Program-made: the position numbers and the translations under genes | Assembly (NCBI RefSeq): GCF_002216795.1 | Contig: NZ_CP022316.1 | Span: 1,798,001 to 1,862,000 of the forward strand | Direction of reading: 5' to 3' | Length of the DNA stretch: 64,000 nt | Origin: Brachybacterium avium | GTDB taxonomy: Bacteria; Actinomycetota; Actinomycetes; Actinomycetales; Dermabacteraceae | Part shown: in pieces, positions 1-8,236 of the stretch | Numbering within the stretch: the first letter of the stretch is position 1 | How the letters are laid out: each line of letters opens with the position of its first letter | Notes under the pieces: model-generated | Seen by the model: only the letters and a program-made list of their open reading frames with translations | Database searches by the model: none | What the model was told of the DNA's origin: nothing

Positions 1-134
1 CGGCCCACGTGCTCGCCGTAGCCGTGGGACAGCACGGCGATCCACCGTGGATCGGGGCGGGCCCACGCACGGCCTGCGAGGGTGCCGCCGTGGCCGGTGA
101 GGGAGAATTCCGTGGAACGGGCGTCAGGATTCAT
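1..134 (-). CDS. Alpha/beta hydrolase (monoacylglycerol lipase-like), N-terminal fragment
   Basis: Only the first 44 codons are in the window; the gene runs off the left edge. Reading the minus strand from the ATG at 134-132 gives a protein starting MNPDARSTEFSLTGHGGTLA and reaching WIAVLSHGYGEHVGR. The segment VLSHGYGEH is the conserved oxyanion-hole strand-turn of serine hydrolases of the lysophospholipase/monoacylglycerol lipase family (PldB, COG2267), where HGxGEH precedes the first helix. The catalytic GxSxG serine lies beyond the edge and cannot be seen. No in-frame start lies just upstream. Family assignment rests on this motif alone; substrate is unknown. Confidence 0.6.
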   Translation of the reverse strand, partial: MNPDARSTEFSLTGHGGTLAGRAWARPDPRWIAVLSHGYGEHVG

Positions 135-250
135 GGGGCCATGATGCCTCGTCGGAGCGATGATCGTCTCCCCTGGAATCTGCAGTGCGGACGTGGGGGT
201 CTCAGCATGCCCCGCGCCGCGGCTGCTCGCATCAGCCGGGACCGGAGACG

Positions 251-282
251 AAAAACCCCGGTTCACCTGGGTGAACCGGGGA
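251..282 (-). terminator. Rho-independent terminator of tRNA-Leu
   Basis: On the minus strand an 11-bp inverted repeat (CCCCGGTTCAC against GTGAACCGGGG, 256-281) is followed directly by five T residues (255-251). It begins 11 bases after the tRNA 3' end, so it should end the tRNA transcript. Confidence 0.85.
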
Positions 283-292
283 ATTCCTGCGG

Positions 293-376
293 TGCGCAAG
301 GGGGGACTTGAACCCCCACGCCGTCTCCGGCACACGGACCTGAACCGTGCGCGTCTACCAATTCCGCCACTTGCGC
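293..376 (-). tRNA. tRNA-Leu, anticodon CAG
   Basis: An 84-nt class II tRNA read on the minus strand. The acceptor halves GCGCAAG and CTTGCGC pair; the D-arm contains GGTAGAC; the anticodon loop carries CAG; a long variable arm is present; and the T-arm GGGGGTTCAAGTCCCCC is intact. The 3' CCA is not encoded (discriminator A). Confidence 0.95.
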
Positions 377-423
377 ATATCTTCGGCACCGGGCGTTGAA
401 CCACCGAGGCCGAAGGTTCCCTT

Positions 424-452
424 AGATTACCCCCGCTGCACTGTCAGCCCAA
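424..452 (-). promoter_or_regulatory. Probable promoter of tRNA-Leu
   Basis: On the minus strand TTGGGC (452-447) and TAATCT (429-424) are separated by 17 bp, a housekeeping-sigma arrangement, about 48 bases upstream of the mature tRNA 5' end. Assigned by inspection only. Confidence 0.5.
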
Positions 453-497
453 ACCGACACCGCCGACAGTAACGAACGCCACGTCGGCCCGGTCACA

Positions 498-1928
498 TCA
501 GCGCATCGCCTCCGCCTCCGCGAAGGCCTCCTCGATATCCGCGGGGTCCGTGCGACGCCGTGCGACAGCCATGTAGAGCACCACCGCGACCAGCACGGCG
601 GGCACGCCCACCAGTGCTGCGACCTGCATGCTGGGTCGCACCGCGATCGTCGCGAACACCGCCACCAGACCGATCAGGCCGACGATCGCGGTCAGTATCC
701 CGCCAGGCATGCGGAAGGTGGCCCCGCTGATCTTCCGACGCCGGAACGCGATGTAGGTGCACAGGATCAGCGCCCAGACCAGGATCACCGCGAACACCAC
801 CAGGCTCATCATGTAGCCGAACACGCCGCCCACTCCGCTGAAGGCCAGCAGCGCCGCTCCGATCAGGCCCACCGAGCTCAGGGCGATGCCGACCAGCGGC
901 ACCTTGCGGGCGGTGGTGTGGGCGGCGAAGCGCGGAGCGAGGCCGTCGGAGGCCAGGGAGTGCAGCATCCGGCTGCCGGCGTACAGGTTCGCGTTCGCGG
1001 CCGACAGCGCCGCGATGAGCACCAGCAGATTGGTGATGTGAGCGGCGCCGGGGATGCCCAGCTGGTCGAAGACCATCACGAACGGCGAGGTGGCGACATC
1101 CTCGCCGGAGCCGGCTGCGGTCCGCCACGGCACCAGGCACAGCACGAAGCCGATGCAGAACACGTAGAAGAAGGCCAGTCGCACGATCGTGGTGCGGGCG
1201 GCGGTCTTGATCGACCGGGCGGGGTCCTTCGCCTCGGCGGCGGTGATCGACAGCAGCTCGATGCCTCCGAAGGAGAACATCACCACCGACAGGGCGATCC
1301 ACACCGCGGCCCATCCGTTCGGGGCGAAGCCCCCGTCGGCCGTGAGCTGGGTCAGGCCCGGCGCCGGGGCATCCGGCAGGCCGAAGAACACCAGCACCGC
1401 ACCCACCAGGATGAACGCGAACACGGCGATCACCTTGATCGAGGACAGGAAGAACTCGACGATGCCGAAGGAGCCGACGCTCGAGAGGTTGATCGCGATG
1501 ATGACCGCGGCGAAGATCAGGATCCCGGCCCAGATCGGGATCGCCGGCACCCAGTAGGCGAGATAGGCGGCGCAGGCCACCAGTTCGGCACCGGTCACGC
1601 AGACGGTGACGATCCAGTACAGCCACCGCGTGATGTACCCCCAGAACGGGGAGAGGTAGTGCGCGGCCAGCGTGCCGAAACCGCCGCGGACGGGGTGGCG
1701 GGAGGCCATCTCGCCCATCGACAGGGCGATCGTCGCGGCGATCAGGGAGCCGAGCGCGAAGGAGATGATCACGGCGGGGCCGGCGATGCCGATCGCCTCC
1801 CCGGAGCCGAGGAACAGGCCGGTCCCGAGGGCGGAGCCCATGGCGATCATGGCCATCTGGCCATGGCCGAGGGAGCGGGCGAGGCCGCCGTCGGCGCGGC
1901 GGACGGTGTCGGAGGTCGAGGTGGTCAC
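498..1928 (-). CDS. Amino acid permease, APC superfamily
   Basis: A 476-residue integral membrane protein with about 12 hydrophobic helices. The first helix region (GQMAMIAMGSALGTGLFLGS) is the substrate-binding GxGLF signature of the amino acid-polyamine-organocation superfamily, closest in layout to the AAT group (proline, aromatic, GABA, D-alanine/glycine permeases). It should import an amino acid with protons at the cytoplasmic membrane; the substrate cannot be read from sequence. The GTG at 1928-1926 is chosen because the conserved cytoplasmic lead (ARSLGHGQMAMIAMG) begins shortly after it, whereas the longer upstream reading is arginine-rich shadow sequence. It lies 68 bases downstream of the small L7/L12-like gene on the same strand. 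Confidence 0.85.
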   Translation of the reverse strand: MTTSTSDTVRRADGGLARSLGHGQMAMIAMGSALGTGLFLGSGEAIGIAGPAVIISFALGSLIAATIALSMGEMASRHPVRGGFGTLAAHYLSPFWGYITRWLYWIVTVCVTGAELVACAAYLAYWVPAIPIWAGILIFAAVIIAINLSSVGSFGIVEFFLSSIKVIAVFAFILVGAVLVFFGLPDAPAPGLTQLTADGGFAPNGWAAVWIALSVVMFSFGGIELLSITAAEAKDPARSIKTAARTTIVRLAFFYVFCIGFVLCLVPWRTAAGSGEDVATSPFVMVFDQLGIPGAAHITNLLVLIAALSAANANLYAGSRMLHSLASDGLAPRFAAHTTARKVPLVGIALSSVGLIGAALLAFSGVGGVFGYMMSLVVFAVILVWALILCTYIAFRRRKISGATFRMPGGILTAIVGLIGLVAVFATIAVRPSMQVAALVGVPAVLVAVVLYMAVARRRTDPADIEEAFAEAEAMR

Positions 1929-1996
1929 CGTACGAGGGTAGCCATGCCGGGAGGGGCCGTCATACCGGTCCGTCGGCACGTGGGGTGAATACGGCC

Positions 1997-2275
1997 TCAG
2001 AGGGAGGCGCGGTACCGATCGATCGCCTCCTTGGCCTCCCTGAGGCCGGCACCCGTGCGCTCGCGATACACCTTGATCGCCTGGATGACCTTGTCCTCGG
2101 CGACGAGACGACGGCATTCCTCGGGGACCTGGGGACCGATCTCGCTGCGCAGCTGCAGCAGCTCGGCCTCACCGATCCAGGAGCGATGCGCGAGCTCCTG
2201 GACCAGGCTCTCGAGCGCGCGGTTCCTTTCCTCGAGGGTAGCGATCCGCGTCCACAGCTGACTGTTCCCGAACAT
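1997..2275 (-). CDS. Small protein with a ribosomal L7/L12 C-terminal-like domain
   Basis: A 92-residue protein. The first half is coiled-coil-like (IATLEERNRALESLVQEL). The second half, KVIQAIKVYRERTGAGLREAKEAIDRYRA, matches the L7/L12 C-terminal fold signature (KIxVIKxVRExTGLGLKEAK). It lacks the L7/L12 N-terminal dimerization and hinge regions, so it is not the ribosomal stalk protein. Similar stand-alone proteins occur widely in Actinobacteria with unknown role. It sits upstream of the permease on the same strand. Confidence 0.7.
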   Translation of the reverse strand: MFGNSQLWTRIATLEERNRALESLVQELAHRSWIGEAELLQLRSEIGPQVPEECRRLVAEDKVIQAIKVYRERTGAGLREAKEAIDRYRASL

Positions 2276-2356
2276 GCTCCCGACGCTATCCCGGACACCC
2301 CGACCGGTGCCCCCGTCGAAGGTCGAGTTCTGCGATCTCGCAGCACGTCGATCGGG

Positions 2357-3076
2357 TCAGGCGTGGCGCAGCAGGCCCACCGTGAGGGGGCTCCCGCTCA
2401 TGGAGATCGCCGGATACAGGGTGATCTGCACCGGAGCCTCGGTCCCCTCGGCAGCGGCGGTGCAGGTGACGATGGTGCCGTTCTCGGTCGTACAGTCCTG
2501 GACTCCCGTCGCCAGTCCCATGTCCGATAGCGCCATCTCGGCGCGGAGGCGGAGGGACTCCGGGTCGAGTCCCGCGGGATCCTCGGCGAACAGCCCTCCT
2601 CCTGCGGCGTACTGGACGCTGACCTCGGGATCCGTGACCTCGGTCAGGAGGTCTTCCGAGAGCGCAGCTGCAGTGAGCAGGACGGCGAGATCGGAGCCGC
2701 CGATGCCGCTGCGGACGAGATGCGCGGTGTACTCGGGGCCGCTATCACCCACCGTGCAGGTCGTCACCGGGGCTTTCAGGGCGAGGTCGGCCTCGCAGTG
2801 GACGCCCTCGACCTTCGCTGTCTCGGCGCCGGCCGTCAGGTCCTCGGGGAGGTCCGCGAGCGCGTCCGGACCCTCCACCGGTGCCAGGGCGAGTCGTGGG
2901 AACGCCCCGCGATCGGCGACGTCGTTCGTCGTCGGGGATTGCGACGGGACCGCCGTTGCCGTCGGCGCCGGGGTCACCGGGCGGCCGTCTCCCGCGGTGC
3001 AGCCGGCCAGGAGGAGGAGCCCGACTGCAGCTGCGACGGGCAGGCGGCCCCCGCTATCGATCCGTCCGCGGCTCAC
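2357..3076 (-). CDS. Secreted lipoprotein of unknown function
   Basis: A 239-residue protein. The start (GTG at 3076-3074) is placed so that the N-terminus is a lipoprotein signal: SRGRIDSGG, a hydrophobic stretch VAAAVGLLLL, then the lipobox LLAGC. After the lipidated cysteine comes a Pro/Thr/Ala linker typical of surface lipoproteins, then a mixed region with four cysteines (VHCEAD, TTCTVG, VQDCTT, VTCTAA) that could form disulphides outside the cell. I do not recognise a family with certainty; the two Cys-containing halves could be a DUF4333-like pair, but this is a guess. Confidence 0.65.
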   Translation of the reverse strand: MSRGRIDSGGRLPVAAAVGLLLLAGCTAGDGRPVTPAPTATAVPSQSPTTNDVADRGAFPRLALAPVEGPDALADLPEDLTAGAETAKVEGVHCEADLALKAPVTTCTVGDSGPEYTAHLVRSGIGGSDLAVLLTAAALSEDLLTEVTDPEVSVQYAAGGGLFAEDPAGLDPESLRLRAEMALSDMGLATGVQDCTTENGTIVTCTAAAEGTEAPVQITLYPAISMSGSPLTVGLLRHA

Positions 3077-3227
3077 GGCATCACCCCGGCGTCGGGCCCG
3101 CCCGTGCGGAAGGGGGTGGTCGTCTGCTGATCGGCCTCGGACATCAGCCAAGAATAGACGAACGGTTCCTGGTCGAGACCGGAAGGAGCGCGCGGGCTCG
3201 GTGACGCGAGGCAGGTGGGCAGAACGG

Positions 3228-3280
3228 GAGCGACCCCCGGCACGCCTCCCGTGAGGGGAGGGATGCAGGGGGTCGCGCTC
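3228..3280 (-). terminator. Large hairpin downstream of rplI
   Basis: Arms GAGCGACCCCC and GGGGGTCGCGCTC enclose a second inverted repeat (CCTCCC against GGGGAGG). It lies just beyond the rplI stop codon. There is no T-run, so termination is likely but not certain. Confidence 0.45.
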
Positions 3281-3300
3281 GTAGATCAGGCGCTGAGAAG

Positions 3301-3774
3301 TCAGGCCTTGGCAGCCGCGCCCTTGGCGGCGATGACCTGGACGACGAGGTTGGCGAAGATGTCCTCGTGCAGACGGACGGTCGCCTTGTGCTCGCCGAGC
3401 GAGCGGATGGGCGTCACGAACTCGACGGTGCGACGGTCGATGTCCTTGTCGAAGATCGCCTTCACGCCCTCGGCGATCTCCTTGGAGGAGACCGCACCGA
3501 AGAGACGGCCGTTCTGGCCGGCGCGCTCGGCGATGACGACGGGCTTGGACTCGAGCGAAGCCTTCAGCGACCGTGCGTCCTCGATGTTCGCGATCGCGCG
3601 CTTGCCACGGGCCGCGCGGATCTGGTCGAGCTGCCGCTGGCCGCCCTTGGTCCACGGGGTCGCGAGACCGCGGGGCATGAGGAAGTTCCGGGCGTAGCCG
3701 TCCTTGACGTCGACGACGTCGCCGGCGGCTCCGAGGCCGGTGACCTCGTTGGTGAGGATGAGCTTGGTGGTCAT
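3301..3774 (-). CDS. rplI: 50S ribosomal protein L9
   Basis: A 157-residue protein, close to the usual 148-152. The N-terminal domain shows the L9 signature: LILTNEVTGLGAAGDVVDVKDGYARNFLMPRGLA. A long connecting helix (TPWTKGGQRQLDQIRAARGKR) leads to the C-terminal rRNA-binding domain (NGRLFGAVSSKEIAEGVK). L9 bridges 23S rRNA domains and helps reading-frame maintenance. It is the last gene of the rpsF-ssb-rpsR-rplI operon, 17 bases after rpsR. Confidence 0.97.
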   Translation of the reverse strand: MTTKLILTNEVTGLGAAGDVVDVKDGYARNFLMPRGLATPWTKGGQRQLDQIRAARGKRAIANIEDARSLKASLESKPVVIAERAGQNGRLFGAVSSKEIAEGVKAIFDKDIDRRTVEFVTPIRSLGEHKATVRLHEDIFANLVVQVIAAKGAAAKA

Positions 3775-3791
3775 ATGTTTCTCTTCCTCGC

Positions 3792-4027
3792 TCAGCGACC
3801 GGAGGTCGCGTACGGCAGCAGGGCGATCTCGCGGGCGTTCTTCACGGCCTTCGCGATCTTGCGCTGCTCCTGGACGGAGACGCCGGTGACCCGACGGGCG
3901 CGGATCTTTCCGCGGTCGGAGATGAACTTGCGCAGCAGCGCGGCATCCTTGTAGTCGACGGTCTCGACTCCCGCAGCCTTCAGCGGGTTCTGCTTCTTCT
4001 TCGGGGACGAAGAGAGGGCTTGGCCAT
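3792..4027 (-). CDS. rpsR: 30S ribosomal protein S18 (one-base frameshift near the 5' end)
   Basis: The downstream frame reads [21 protein letters not shown] followed by [20 protein letters not shown] and ends LLPYATSGR, unmistakable S18. The proper start, ATG at 4027-4025 with the ribosome binding site AAGGAG, encodes MAKPSLR and then goes out of frame at the G run 4003-4006 (CCCC on the coding strand). One extra C would give [20 protein letters not shown] and a normal 78-residue S18. S18 pairs with S6 on the 30S platform and is essential, so a sequencing deletion is more likely than a mutation. It lies between ssb and rplI in the conserved operon. Confidence 0.92.
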
Positions 4028-4110
4028 CGTGGTGCTCCTTCTTTCTGAGGGAGCCCGGGAATTCACCCGGGATGGAATGGATCAGTGTGATGCTGTGATC
4101 GCCGGAGCGA

Positions 4111-4659
4111 TCAGAAGGGCGGGTCGTCGTATCCGCCCTGGTTGCCGCCGCCGGCCCACGGATCGGCTGCCGGAGCGCCCTGCGGGGCGCTGTTGAAACC
4201 GCCCTGGCCGCCCTGGTTGCCGTACCCACCCGGAGCGCCGCCCTGGGGCGCGCCCTGCGGAGCGCCGCCGAAACCGCCACGGCCTCCGCCGCCGCGCTGG
4301 ACCTTGTTGGCCTTTGCGGTGGCGTACTTGAGGGAGGGTCCGATCTCGTCGACGTCCAGCTCGATGCTGGTGCGGTTCTGACCTTCACGGTCGGTGAACG
4401 AGCGCTGCTTGAGACGGCCCTGCGCGACGACGCGGGTGCCCTTCTCGAGCGACTCGGCCACGTTCTCCGCGGCGTCGCGCCAGATGGAGCAGCGGAGGAA
4501 CAGCGCCTCGCCGTCCTTCCACTCGTTCGCCTGACGGTCGAACATGCGGGGGGTCGACGCGATGGTGAACGACGCGACCGCGATGCCGGACTGCGTGAAA
4601 CGCAGCTCGGGGTCGGCGGTGAGGTTGCCGATCACCGTGATGACGGTGTCATTCGCCAT
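4111..4659 (-). CDS. ssb: Single-stranded DNA-binding protein
   Basis: A 182-residue protein. The OB-fold (residues about 1-110) begins [20 protein letters not shown] and includes the conserved [20 protein letters not shown] and [21 protein letters not shown] Gly/Gln/Ala/Pro-rich flexible linker follows, then the acidic tip DDPPF, which recruits replication and repair partners. It coats single-stranded DNA as a homotetramer. It is second in the rpsF operon, the common position in bacteria. Confidence 0.96.
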   Translation of the reverse strand: MANDTVITVIGNLTADPELRFTQSGIAVASFTIASTPRMFDRQANEWKDGEALFLRCSIWRDAAENVAESLEKGTRVVAQGRLKQRSFTDREGQNRTSIELDVDEIGPSLKYATAKANKVQRGGGGRGGFGGAPQGAPQGGAPGGYGNQGGQGGFNSAPQGAPAADPWAGGGNQGGYDDPPF

Positions 4660-4712
4660 GGATGCTCCTCTGCTCCGGGATGGGGTGGGGTGATGGGGTC
4701 AGCGACCGCAGA

Positions 4713-5003
4713 TCAGGCTGCGTCGAGACGCATGACCTTGGTGCGCATGACGGACTCGTTGAGCCCGAGCTGGCGGTCCAGCTCCTGTGCGGTGGAGGCC
4801 TTCGCGGTGAAGCTCAGGACGATGTAGATGCCCTCGGTCTTCTTATCGATCTCGTAGGCGAACTTCCGCTTGCCCCAGACGTCGACATTGTCGATGGTGC
4901 CGCCCTCGGTCGGAATGACCTGGACGAGCTTCTCGAAAGTTCCGGTGACGGTCCGCTCATCGACGGACGGGTCGAGGATCACGACCATTTCGTACTTGCG
5001 CAT
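4713..5003 (-). CDS. rpsF: 30S ribosomal protein S6
   Basis: A 96-residue protein of normal length: [19 protein letters not shown] at the start, then the S6 core [21 protein letters not shown]6 dimerises with S18 on the 30S platform. It is first in the operon with ssb, rpsR and rplI. The ribosome binding site AGGAGG lies inside a pairing element described separately, implying autoregulation by the S6:S18 complex. Confidence 0.97.
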   Translation of the reverse strand: MRKYEMVVILDPSVDERTVTGTFEKLVQVIPTEGGTIDNVDVWGKRKFAYEIDKKTEGIYIVLSFTAKASTAQELDRQLGLNESVMRTKVMRLDAA

Positions 5004-5009
5004 GTTCTG

Positions 5010-5063
5010 TTACCCACCTCCTGTGGTCTCTGCGGCCACGGTCTCTCCGTGGCAGGAGGGTTC
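5010..5063 (-). promoter_or_regulatory. Probable S6:S18 autoregulatory RNA leader of rpsF
   Basis: On the minus strand CCTCCTG (5059-5053) can pair with CAGGAGG (5023-5017), which contains the rpsF ribosome binding site. Between them is a hairpin CCACGG-AGAGA-CCGTGG (5052-5036), followed at once by CCG (5035-5033). A CCG next to a hairpin inside a helix that hides the ribosome binding site is the hallmark of S6:S18 leaders known from other bacteria. Seen by inspection; not folded computationally. Confidence 0.6.
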
Positions 5064-5194
5064 ATGCCATCCGCTGAGGACATCGGCGATGCCCCTCACG
5101 GACCGGCTCAGCCTACCTGCGGCATCCGACATCGGCCAGAGCACACCGGCGGGTGCGCGGTGCATCACAGCCATCGGCTCCGGCGCGACGTCCG

Positions 5195-5398
5195 TCAGCT
5201 CCGCGGCGGGCGGCCCATCGCCCTGCGGACGCGGGCGTACCAGCCTCCGGTGCTCCTGCCTCCGGCGATCCCGCCCCCGGCGACGATGCCGGCGGTGCGG
5301 CCCTGCAGCCGGGTCCCGCAGCGGTCGCACAGCTTCCGGCCGGTGATCGAGGTGTAGGCCCTGCCGCGGATCTTCCGGTTGCACTGTTCACATCGCAT
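5195..5398 (-). CDS. Small zinc-ribbon protein
   Basis: A 67-residue protein with two CxxC knuckles, C3-x2-C6 (MRCEQC) and C24-x2-C27 (KLCDRCG), a spacing that would bind one zinc ion. The rest is basic and glycine-rich (AGIVAGGGIAGG). It starts 42 bases after the penicillin-binding protein stop on the same strand. Function unknown. The start is secure because the first zinc knuckle begins at residue 3. Confidence 0.6.
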   Translation of the reverse strand: MRCEQCNRKIRGRAYTSITGRKLCDRCGTRLQGRTAGIVAGGGIAGGRSTGGWYARVRRAMGRPPRS

Positions 5399-5440
5399 GA
5401 TCCGATGGTGCCATCGGCGCCGATGGCGCGGCTCCTCGCA

Positions 5441-7996
5441 CTACGGCGAGTCGCCGCCTCCCCGACCCTGGCGCTGGCCGCCGGCGCTGGTGTCGCCGTC
5501 TCCGCCGCCCTGCTCCTCGCTCGTCGGCTTCTCGGTGGGCTTGACGTTCTCGTCGTCCCCGTCGTCCGGCTCGGTGCTCGGCTTCTTCGACGGCTTCTCG
5601 CTCGGCTCCTCCGAGGGCTCCTCGCTGGGTTCGTCGCTGGGCTCCTCCGAGGGCTCCTCACTGGGCTCCTCCGAGGGCTCCTCACTCGGCTCCTCCGACG
5701 GCTCGTCACTGGGCTCCTCCGACGGCTCGGGCGCCCGAGTGGTCGGCGGTGGCGGAGGCGGCGGCACGTAGCTGCGCTCCCGAGTCTCGTTGTCCAGCCT
5801 GACCTCGTCGGGGAAGTCGAGCATCTCCTGCCCCTCGAGGGAGGTGGACATGATGTCGCCCCAGATGTCGGTGGGGAACTTGCCGCCGGTCATGTCCTGC
5901 ACACCCCCGAAGGAGGTGAGAGGCTGCTCGGAGCCGTCGTCCCCGGGCTGGAACATGCCCACGGCGGTGACCAGCTGCGGGGTGAAACCCACGAACCACG
6001 CGGAGCGGAACTTCTCGGAGGTGCCGGTCTTGCCGGCGACCGGACGGCCGTCCATGACACCCTGCAGGCTCCGGGCCGAGCCCACCGTCGGCGGGCCCTG
6101 GAGGGCGACGGTCGCATTGGTCGCGACATCCTCGTCCAGCGCGCGCGTCTCCTCGTCCTCGTGCTCGTAGCGGGTGGACCCGTCGGGCCGGGTCACCGAC
6201 TCGACGATGTAAGAGTCCCGATGGATGCCCCCGGAGGCGATGGTCGCGTAGACCTCGGCCATCTCGACGACCGTCGGAGAGGCCGAGCCCAGCACGTTGG
6301 ACGGCACCGGCTCGAGACCGGGAGTGTCCTCCGGCAGCCCGAGCTTGGTCGCGGTCTCCATCGTGTTCTCCGGACCGACCTCGATGTTCACCTCGGCGTA
6401 CGCGGTGTTGATCGAGCTGGCGGTCGCCTTCTCGAGCGACACCCGGCCGTAATCGGTGTTCCCGAAGTTGTTGACCGTCCAGCCGCCGGGGACCTCGGAG
6501 AAGCTCTTCGGGGAGTTCCCGTCCCAGCGCGAGTCCAGCGGGAATCCTTCTTCGAGGGCGGTGATCAGGGTGAAGGTCTTGAAGATCGACCCGGCCTGCA
6601 TCCGGGACTGGGTGGCGTCGTTCTGCGACTGGGTGACGTAGTCCGGTCCGCCGTACATCGCGCGGATCGCGCCGTTGCCGGGATCGAGCGTCACGGTGCC
6701 GACCCGGTTGTTCTCCGGCCGGTCGTCCGGCAGGTTGTCGACGGCCTGGACAGTGTTCTTCTGGACCGCAGGATCGATCGTGGAGACGATCGAGAGACCG
6801 CCGGTGTTGATCTCGTCCTCGGTGAAGCCCTGCTCGATCAGCTCATTGCGCACCTGCGTCAGCAGATAGCCATCGGGGCCGCCGAGAGAGTTCTCGGAGC
6901 GCGGCTCGATGACCTCGGGGAACTCGAGGGCATCGGCCTCCGCCGGGGTCATCTGCTCCAGCCCGACCTGCCGGGTGATCACCCGGTCCCAGAGGCTCGT
7001 GGCCTTCTCGGGATTCTTCGCGGGGTCGTAGTTCGAGGGGCTGGGGATCACGGCGACCAGCAGTGCCGCCTCAGCCTCGGTGAGCTCGGAGGCGTCCTTG
7101 CCGAAGTACGCCTGCGAAGCCTCCTGGACACCGTACGCACCGCGTCCGAAATAGATGGTGTTGAGATATCGGGAGATGATCTCGTCCTTCGGCAGCTCCT
7201 GGTCGATCTTCAAGGCCATGATCGCTTCCTTGGCCTTGCCCACGTAGGAGGTCTCGGTGCCGGTGTAGTACCGCTCGACGTACTGCATGGTGATGGTCGA
7301 GCCACCCTGCCGGTCCCTGCCCAGCACGTTGTTGACCAATGAGCGCACGATGCCGCGCGGGGAGACGCCGCGGTTCTCGTAGAAGCTCGAGTCCTCGCTG
7401 GCGACCACCGCCTGTTTGATGTCGTCGGGGATCTCGTCGGCCGGCAGCTCGGTGCGGTTGATCTCGCTGAACTGCCCCATCTCGGTCTCGCCGTCGGCGT
7501 AGTAGACGCGGGAGGTCTGGGCGAGAGCGAAGTCGGAGGGCTCGGGCACCTCGGTGTCGTTGTACAGCCACACGGCGAAGCCGAGACCGGCCAGCACCAT
7601 CAGCGCCATCGCGCCGACGATCAGCCGCAGCGAGGGGATCCAGCGCCAGGGGTTCTTCGCCCCGGCGCGCGGATAGTTCAGGAAATTGGTGGCGGCGGCC
7701 TTCTTCGCCCGGCCCTTCGACGCGGCGGCGGCCGACGCGGCACCGGCGTGGCGCGCCTTGACCGAGGTGCGGCCGCTGGGCGGCTTCGACGCACCGGCGG
7801 CCGCCGGGCGTCCGGTGCGACTGGTGCTCTTGGGCGCGGAGCTCTTCCCGGAGGGCTTCGGTGCGGAGGACGGGGAGGAGTGGGGCGTCGAGGCGCGACG
7901 CACTCCGGCGGCGCGACGGGCACCACCGGTCGTCGGCTTCTTCGATCGGCGCGATCGATCCGACGAGCCGCGGGACGAGCGTCGAGAGTCGCTCAT
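5441..7996 (-). CDS. Class A penicillin-binding protein (transglycosylase/transpeptidase)
   Basis: An 851-residue bifunctional cell-wall synthase. Order: a basic Ser/Lys/Ala-rich cytoplasmic tail (1-120), one membrane helix (about 124-146), a GT51 glycosyltransferase domain with VVASEDSSFYENRGVS (catalytic Glu near 201) and GGSTITMQYVERYY, then a transpeptidase domain with SIFK (Ser470-Lys473), SIN (528-530) and KTGTSE (656-658). A Pro run and an EEPS/DEPS repeat tail (757-810) follow, then a Gly-rich end. It polymerises and cross-links peptidoglycan outside the membrane. The start ATG (7996-7994) has the best ribosome binding site; an upstream in-frame ATG would add 24 residues. Confidence 0.94.
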   Translation of the reverse strand: MSDSRRSSRGSSDRSRRSKKPTTGGARRAAGVRRASTPHSSPSSAPKPSGKSSAPKSTSRTGRPAAAGASKPPSGRTSVKARHAGAASAAAASKGRAKKAAATNFLNYPRAGAKNPWRWIPSLRLIVGAMALMVLAGLGFAVWLYNDTEVPEPSDFALAQTSRVYYADGETEMGQFSEINRTELPADEIPDDIKQAVVASEDSSFYENRGVSPRGIVRSLVNNVLGRDRQGGSTITMQYVERYYTGTETSYVGKAKEAIMALKIDQELPKDEIISRYLNTIYFGRGAYGVQEASQAYFGKDASELTEAEAALLVAVIPSPSNYDPAKNPEKATSLWDRVITRQVGLEQMTPAEADALEFPEVIEPRSENSLGGPDGYLLTQVRNELIEQGFTEDEINTGGLSIVSTIDPAVQKNTVQAVDNLPDDRPENNRVGTVTLDPGNGAIRAMYGGPDYVTQSQNDATQSRMQAGSIFKTFTLITALEEGFPLDSRWDGNSPKSFSEVPGGWTVNNFGNTDYGRVSLEKATASSINTAYAEVNIEVGPENTMETATKLGLPEDTPGLEPVPSNVLGSASPTVVEMAEVYATIASGGIHRDSYIVESVTRPDGSTRYEHEDEETRALDEDVATNATVALQGPPTVGSARSLQGVMDGRPVAGKTGTSEKFRSAWFVGFTPQLVTAVGMFQPGDDGSEQPLTSFGGVQDMTGGKFPTDIWGDIMSTSLEGQEMLDFPDEVRLDNETRERSYVPPPPPPPTTRAPEPSEEPSDEPSEEPSEEPSEEPSEEPSEEPSDEPSEEPSEEPSEKPSKKPSTEPDDGDDENVKPTEKPTSEEQGGGDGDTSAGGQRQGRGGGDSP
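5567..5728 (-). repeat. 12-bp coding repeat encoding (E/D)EPS units
   Basis: About 13 tandem four-codon units (EPSE, EPSD, then KPSK and KPST at the end) in the extracellular C-terminal tail of the penicillin-binding protein. The DNA repeat units are nearly identical, so copy number could vary between strains. Confidence 0.9.
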
Positions 7997-8236
7997 GGCT
8001 GCTCCTGGTCCTTCGGGGGGCACGGACATGTGCGGGCGCGACTGTCGTTCCCTGGCGCACCCAGCCACTCAGTATGACCACGACAGCACGCCGGACGGAA
8101 TGATCCGGCGCTGAAGCACACAGGGTGTGCACGTCCGGTGCGGCCCCGCTCACATCGATGCAGGAGGGTCCTCACCGGGCCTCCATACGCACGCGCACAC
8201 CCCCGTGGCGCGCAGGGCCGGCCCGCCTCGGGCAGG

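Noticed and set aside
3704-3954. Possible plus-strand genes opposite rplI and rpsR
   Set aside because: They lie antisense to highly conserved ribosomal genes and carry only shadow composition.
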